Assembly: GCA_005239845.1 (NCBI GenBank)
Contig: SBBD01000089.1
Location: forward strand, 1 to 10,214
DNA from: an archaeon
Lineage (GTDB): Archaea; Micrarchaeota; Micrarchaeia; Norongarragalinales; SBBD01
Reading direction: 5' to 3'
Length of the DNA: 10,214 bases
The position numbers and the translations under genes are program-made. Below, piece by piece: positions 9,001-10,214 of this stretch. The notes below the pieces were generated by a model that saw nothing but the letters and a program-made list of their open reading frames with translations, had not been told where the DNA came from and did no database searches. Positions within the stretch are counted from its first letter, which is position 1; each line of letters starts with the position of its first letter.

Positions 9001-10214
9001 GGACGCAGACTCCCAGCAGCCTGTCTGTTGAAGTGATTGCAGGCACCAGCGGCGTCCTCACGGAACTCGTCCTCACCAACATCGGCAACCTGCCCGTCAC
9101 CCTGGATATGGTGGCCACGAACCTCTCTTCCTACGTTTCCTTCAACGTCTCCAGCGTTTCCCTTGCCCTCGGGGAAACCAAGCGCGTGCAAGCCAACTAT
9201 TCCGCGCCCAACGTTTCCTCCTATGACGTCTTCCTCGGAAACCTCTCCTCCCGCAACACGTCCGCCGTGCCCAGCTTCCGCAACACCACCCTCAACTTCA
9301 CAGTCCATCCCTACTACGTCAACCTCACGCTCCCCACGCGCCTCTCGCCCCTCACCAACGTGAACTTTGGGGACAATGTCTCGGTAAGGGCCAACGTCTC
9401 CTACGGCACGGTTCCGCTGACCTCGAACGTCTCCTTCACGCTCCGCTTGATTAGCACTTCCGTCAACCAGCTCGTCCCGCTCACGAGCTCCAACTACTCC
9501 GCAAGTCTGGGCTTGTGGCTCTTGAACTTCACGGCTCCCAGCCTCCCTGCTGGAGTGAGCTATGATGTCAATGTTACGGCTACGGACACCGTAAGAAACC
9601 TAGCCCTCTCGGACGCGGAAGAAGATGCCCTCATCTACACGGACGCCGTGAAGCCCCTGGTGGCCCTCCTTTTACAGTCCATCGTCATCGCAAACACGAC
9701 GGCGCCCATCCGCATGAACGCCACGGATTCCGGAGGAATCGCCAACGTCTCCGGAAACGTCACCTACCCCAACAGCACGCTCACGAATCTCTCCTTCACG
9801 CTGGTCTCCAGTTCCGGGGACTCCGCCTTCTACGACGGCAACTTTTCCTCTACCGCTATAGAAGGCTATTACAACGTCTCCTCCACGGCCTGCGACCTCT
9901 CCGGCAACTGCAACTCCACGAACGGAAGCTTCCAAGTGCGCAAGGGAATCTACTTCAGCGGAAGAGCCGCCGACGAAGAGAACGGCTTGAAGCCCGCCAT
10001 CGCCATGCAGTTCAAGCTCTCCAACGCTTCCAACACGCTGCTCTATACGATCAACGCCAACGGCACGGGGCACTACAACGAAACCATTTACTCCGATTTG
10101 TACCACGTGCAAGTGGACGCTTTGAGCTCCCGCTTGCACTACAACAGCTCTCCCATCAACCAGAGCGTCGACGACCCCGTCAAGCTAGGCCTCATTCCAG
10201 CGTCGCGCATCAGC
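3..10214 (+). CDS. Giant N-glycosylated archaeal-type surface protein, partial at both ends
   Basis: One uninterrupted frame of 3404 codons fills the window; residue n begins at base 3n. The first in-frame ATG is at 858, in the middle of a repeat, so the true start lies upstream; no stop is reached. The product is all-beta, rich in Asn, Ser, Thr and aromatics, with about 270 N-x-S/T sequons (x not Pro). There are no evident transmembrane segments or catalytic motifs. Order of parts: five and a half cysteine-rich repeats of about 320 residues (residues 14-1825), Ig-like domains (1826-2329), NEW3/ASH-like sandwiches with one Ig/cadherin-like insert (2330-3101), two beta domains (3102-3315) and the start of a transthyretin-like domain (3316-3404). 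Sequon density and domain style suggest an exported archaeal protein acting outside the cell as stalk, adhesin or S-layer component; that role is inferred. Codons strongly favour C or G in the third position (AAC, GGC, CTC) throughout, with no sign of decay. A bacterial giant adhesin is the main alternative. Confidence 0.95.
42..1007 (+). repeat. Six-cysteine ~320-aa repeat, copy 1
   Basis: Residues 14-335. It opens with a strand around SRSGSNTTLF, then TFWVTTDG (58-65), FNPSCSY (87-93), a W-x-GG stretch leading to CY (108), DDC (152-154), a Cys at 176, YNC (187-189), KTF (209-211), GGWGE (241-245) and a Cys at 299. The cysteines at 91, 108, 154, 176, 189 and 299 define the framework seen in later copies. 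The final Cys sits in QCSTF, a degenerate version of the C-G-D-I-G motif of other copies. About 30 sequons occur in the copy. All cysteines are expected to be extracellular and probably disulfide-bonded (inference). Confidence 0.85.
1008..1988 (+). repeat. Six-cysteine ~320-aa repeat, copy 2
   Basis: Residues 336-662, starting at the DDLVVLV strand that marks each copy boundary. Landmarks are KIWITQDG (380-387), FDPAC (408-412), QCW (433), DEC (476-478), Cys 501, YNC (512-514), KTFYN (537-541), DGWG (573-576) and ACGDIG with Cys 630. This is the longest copy (327 residues) and has the widest first Cys-Cys spacing (21). DGWG replaces the GGWG of most copies. The span after GWG reads D-I-E-G-D-L-V-N-V-S-L-W, which resembles strands of Ig- or cadherin-like sandwiches and is repeated at the same place in the other copies. 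Confidence 0.87.
1989..2957 (+). repeat. Six-cysteine ~320-aa repeat, copy 3 with an extra cysteine pair
   Basis: Residues 663-985. Landmarks are NRSGTNT just after the boundary strand, SFWVTYDG (709-716), FDPSCSY (737-743), CY (759), SEC (804-806), Cys 829, YNCTW (840-844), an FFFN variant of the KTFYN motif (near 866), GGWSE (895-899) and ACGDIG with Cys 953. The six framework cysteines are 741, 759, 806, 829, 842 and 953. Two more, at 917 and 944, occur only in this copy and lie in the sandwich between GGWSE and CGDIG, where they could form a private disulfide. Confidence 0.87.
2958..3917 (+). repeat. Six-cysteine ~320-aa repeat, copy 4
   Basis: Residues 986-1305. Landmarks are NRTGTNS near the start, SIWVTRDG (1030-1037), FNPDCNYNVG (from 1057), CYK (1079), DEC (1123-1125), Cys 1150, YNC (1161-1163), KTFYN (1183-1187), GGWGE (1215-1219) and TCADI with Cys 1274. 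The framework cysteines 1061, 1079, 1125, 1150, 1163 and 1274 match the other copies almost residue for residue. The NRTGTNS opening is close to the NRSGTNT of copy 3, suggesting these two neighbours share a relatively recent duplication; the remainder is well diverged. Confidence 0.87.
3918..4871 (+). repeat. Six-cysteine ~320-aa repeat, copy 5
   Basis: Residues 1306-1623. Landmarks are the DDIRVDL boundary strand, TFWVTTEG (1350-1357), FDPSCSYNVG (from 1378), CYK (1400), DDC (1443-1445), Cys 1467, YNCTW (1477-1481), KAFYN (1499-1503), AGWGE (1535-1539) and ACTDMG with Cys 1592. Framework cysteines are 1382, 1400, 1445, 1467, 1479 and 1592. This is the last complete copy. FDPSCSYNVGIQ closely matches FNPDCNYNVGIQ of copy 4. 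Confidence 0.87.
4872..5477 (+). repeat. Incomplete hybrid sixth copy of the ~320-aa repeat
   Basis: Residues 1624-1825. The first part follows the repeat: the DDVQLTI boundary strand, RLGSNTAYLRF, NFWISQDG (1667-1674), FDPACSY (1694-1700), SCLK (1715), GQL and DEC (1759-1761). After DEC the fourth cysteine, YNC, GWGE and CGDIG are all missing. The chain instead continues with VTWYNESS, a form seen again at about residue 2068 as ITWYNETA in the Ig-like block that follows. Two additional cysteines (1683, 1690) precede FDPAC. The copy thus marks the junction between the cysteine-rich array and the simpler Ig-like domains. Confidence 0.78.
5478..6689 (+). repeat. Four tandem Ig-like beta-sandwich domains
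   Basis: Residues 1826-2229, divided at about 1827, 1927, 2032 and 2124. Each domain tends to open with a V/I-x-x-P-strand-turn such as YIDPPNGSSYTAG, SNITAPLNGTVYS or VVDPPHLSQSAYP. It then gives a V-x-D or V-K-D strand, a Y/W-rich strand, and a closing G-Y-H-N-V or G-V-R-N-F-T-V strand. Cysteines are fewer than in the upstream array and fall as likely within-domain pairs (for example VVCK with VSCN, and VVCK with FRCV). The general shape is that of archaeal and bacterial Ig-like spacer domains; no exact family is claimed. Similarity to the middle part of the ~320-aa repeat suggests a common ancestral domain. Confidence 0.65.
6690..6989 (+). other. Ig-like domain of the 'PPxFxNVSL' type
   Basis: Residues 2230-2329. 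The domain begins PPQFFNVSL, passes through the strands ITADITDDTNVSFVFARLFF and ERNLTYAGGNRYFY, and ends with DGLHNVTLFAYD before a short linker. This order (P-P-x-hydrophobic, A-x-I-T-D-D/N, a polar turn, G-x-x-x-V-T-x-x-A-x-D) is common in archaeal surface proteins and recurs in this gene at residues 2671-2769, where it reads PPNIQNVTATP, ANITDNFGITSAW and LQVCANDTAG. It contains no cysteine and about ten sequons. Confidence 0.6.
6990..8012 (+). repeat. First triplet of NEW3/ASH-like beta sandwiches
   Basis: Residues 2330-2670, divided at about 2448 and 2561. The third member shows the clearest signature: ITVTNIGNIDVDL (about 2590), then a strand ending in a P-S-G-T-S-P-G-L-Y turn (2636-2644) and EGNISI. 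The second carries the matching P-S-G-Q-A-P-G-L-Y turn at 2529. These features fit the family of NEW3 (NPCBM-associated) and ASH/HYDIN-like domains that archaea use as spacers or scaffolds in secreted proteins (established for the family; assignment here is by eye). The first member is the least certain. A CPGC stretch at 2499-2502 lies in the second. Confidence 0.6.
8013..8309 (+). other. Ig/cadherin-like domain between the two NEW3-like triplets
   Basis: Residues 2671-2769. It starts TPPNIQNVTATPSSFEV, continues with RANITDNFGITSAWSSL and APNGTIINLSM, and closes with HQLQVCANDTAGLTSCSN. The closing strand pairs two cysteines across a D-T-A-G-L-T turn, a pattern that recurs near residue 3300 as ACDLSGNC. 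It interrupts the NEW3-like series, so the gene alternates two kinds of beta sandwich here. Ten sequons fall in about 100 residues. Confidence 0.62.
8310..9305 (+). repeat. Second triplet of NEW3/ASH-like beta sandwiches
   Basis: Residues 2770-3101, divided at about 2887 and 2994. The first has VNFSLFNSGFARAFNATL and an R-A-G-T-A-P-G-N-Y turn (2849-2857). The second begins LLNLSEEAVSLSVPAG and has PAGYPGGVYTGTLY (from 2964). The third has ELVLTNIGNLPVTLDM (T-N-I-G-N from 3025) and a strand reading VSLALGETKRVQANYSAP, both typical of NEW3/ASH-like domains. A cysteine pair at 2927 and 2933 (CASGTVC) would close a short loop in the second domain. This is the most Ser/Thr/Ala-rich part of the window, with about 31 sequons in 332 residues. 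Confidence 0.65.
9306..9947 (+). other. Two further beta domains, the second ending in an ACDLSGNC strand
   Basis: Residues 3102-3315, split at about 3218. The first begins YYVNLTLPTRLSP, continues with FGDNVSVRANVSYG and ends with YDVNVTATDTVRN before the acidic linker SDAEEDA. The second starts at KPLVALLLQ, has IRMNATDSGGIANVSGNV, and ends YYNVSSTACDLSGNCNST; the paired cysteines and the final strand are typical of Ig-like domains in archaeal surface proteins. LVALLLQSIVIA is the most hydrophobic stretch in the window, but at about 12 residues and placed at a strand position it is too short for a membrane helix. Confidence 0.55.
9948..10214 (+). other. Start of a transthyretin/CarboxypepD_reg-like domain, cut by the window end
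   Basis: Residues 3316-3404. The sequence reads IYFSGRAADEENGLKPAIAM, then FKLSNASNTLLYTINANGTGHYN, then YHVQVDALSSRLHYN. This order (a G-R-x-x-D-x-x-G strand, a reported substrate-like strand, a G-T-G-x-Y-N turn, then Y-x-V-x-V-D) resembles the carboxypeptidase-regulatory or transthyretin-like fold often found near the end of archaeal surface proteins. The assignment is by eye. What follows in the gene is outside the window, so a C-terminal anchor or an effector domain may lie downstream. Confidence 0.5.

Noticed and set aside
9654-9700. LVALLLQSIVIA stretch as a transmembrane segment
   Set aside because: The hydrophobic run is only about 12 residues, is followed by polar sequons, and sits at the position of a first beta strand of an Ig-like domain.

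Overview
The whole window lies inside one protein-coding gene. Forward reading frame 3 stays open from base 3 to base 10214: 3404 sense codons, no in-frame stop, and neither the real start nor the real stop in view. I see no second gene, RNA gene, mobile element, CRISPR array, promoter or terminator, and no intergenic DNA. The translation is an Asn/Ser/Thr-rich, all-beta, secreted-type polypeptide with about 270 N-x-S/T sequons by hand count (roughly one per 13 residues), few Lys and very few Met. That points to a giant, heavily N-glycosylated cell-surface protein of an archaeon. The style of the domains (NEW3/ASH-like beta sandwiches, Ig-like domains ending in 'ACDLSGNCNST'-type strands) and the mid-range GC content recall DPANN-type genomes such as Diapherotrites, Micrarchaeota or Woesearchaeota. 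The lineage is inference only; no marker gene is present.

Layout. (1) Bases 42-5477: a tandem array of a divergent repeat of about 320 residues (about 965 bp), five full copies plus a hybrid sixth. Each full copy has a WVT-x-DG strand, an F-[ND]-P-x-C motif, a YNC motif, a GWGE-like motif and a C-[GAT]-D-[IM]-like motif (degenerate in copy 1). Six cysteines recur at almost constant spacing. (2) Bases 5478-6989: about five Ig-like domains of roughly 100 residues. (3) Bases 6990-9305: six NEW3/ASH-like beta sandwiches of about 110 residues, split into two triplets by one Ig/cadherin-like domain (8013-8309). (4) Bases 9306-9947: two more beta domains. (5) Bases 9948-10214: the start of a transthyretin/CarboxypepD_reg-like domain that runs off the window.

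The likely role is structural: a long glycosylated stalk, adhesin or S-layer-associated protein projecting from the cell, with the 5' array stiffened by disulfides and the 3' part built from generic beta-sandwich spacers. No catalytic motif was recognised. The best candidate for something undescribed is the six-cysteine repeat of about 320 residues, which I cannot match to a named family from memory.
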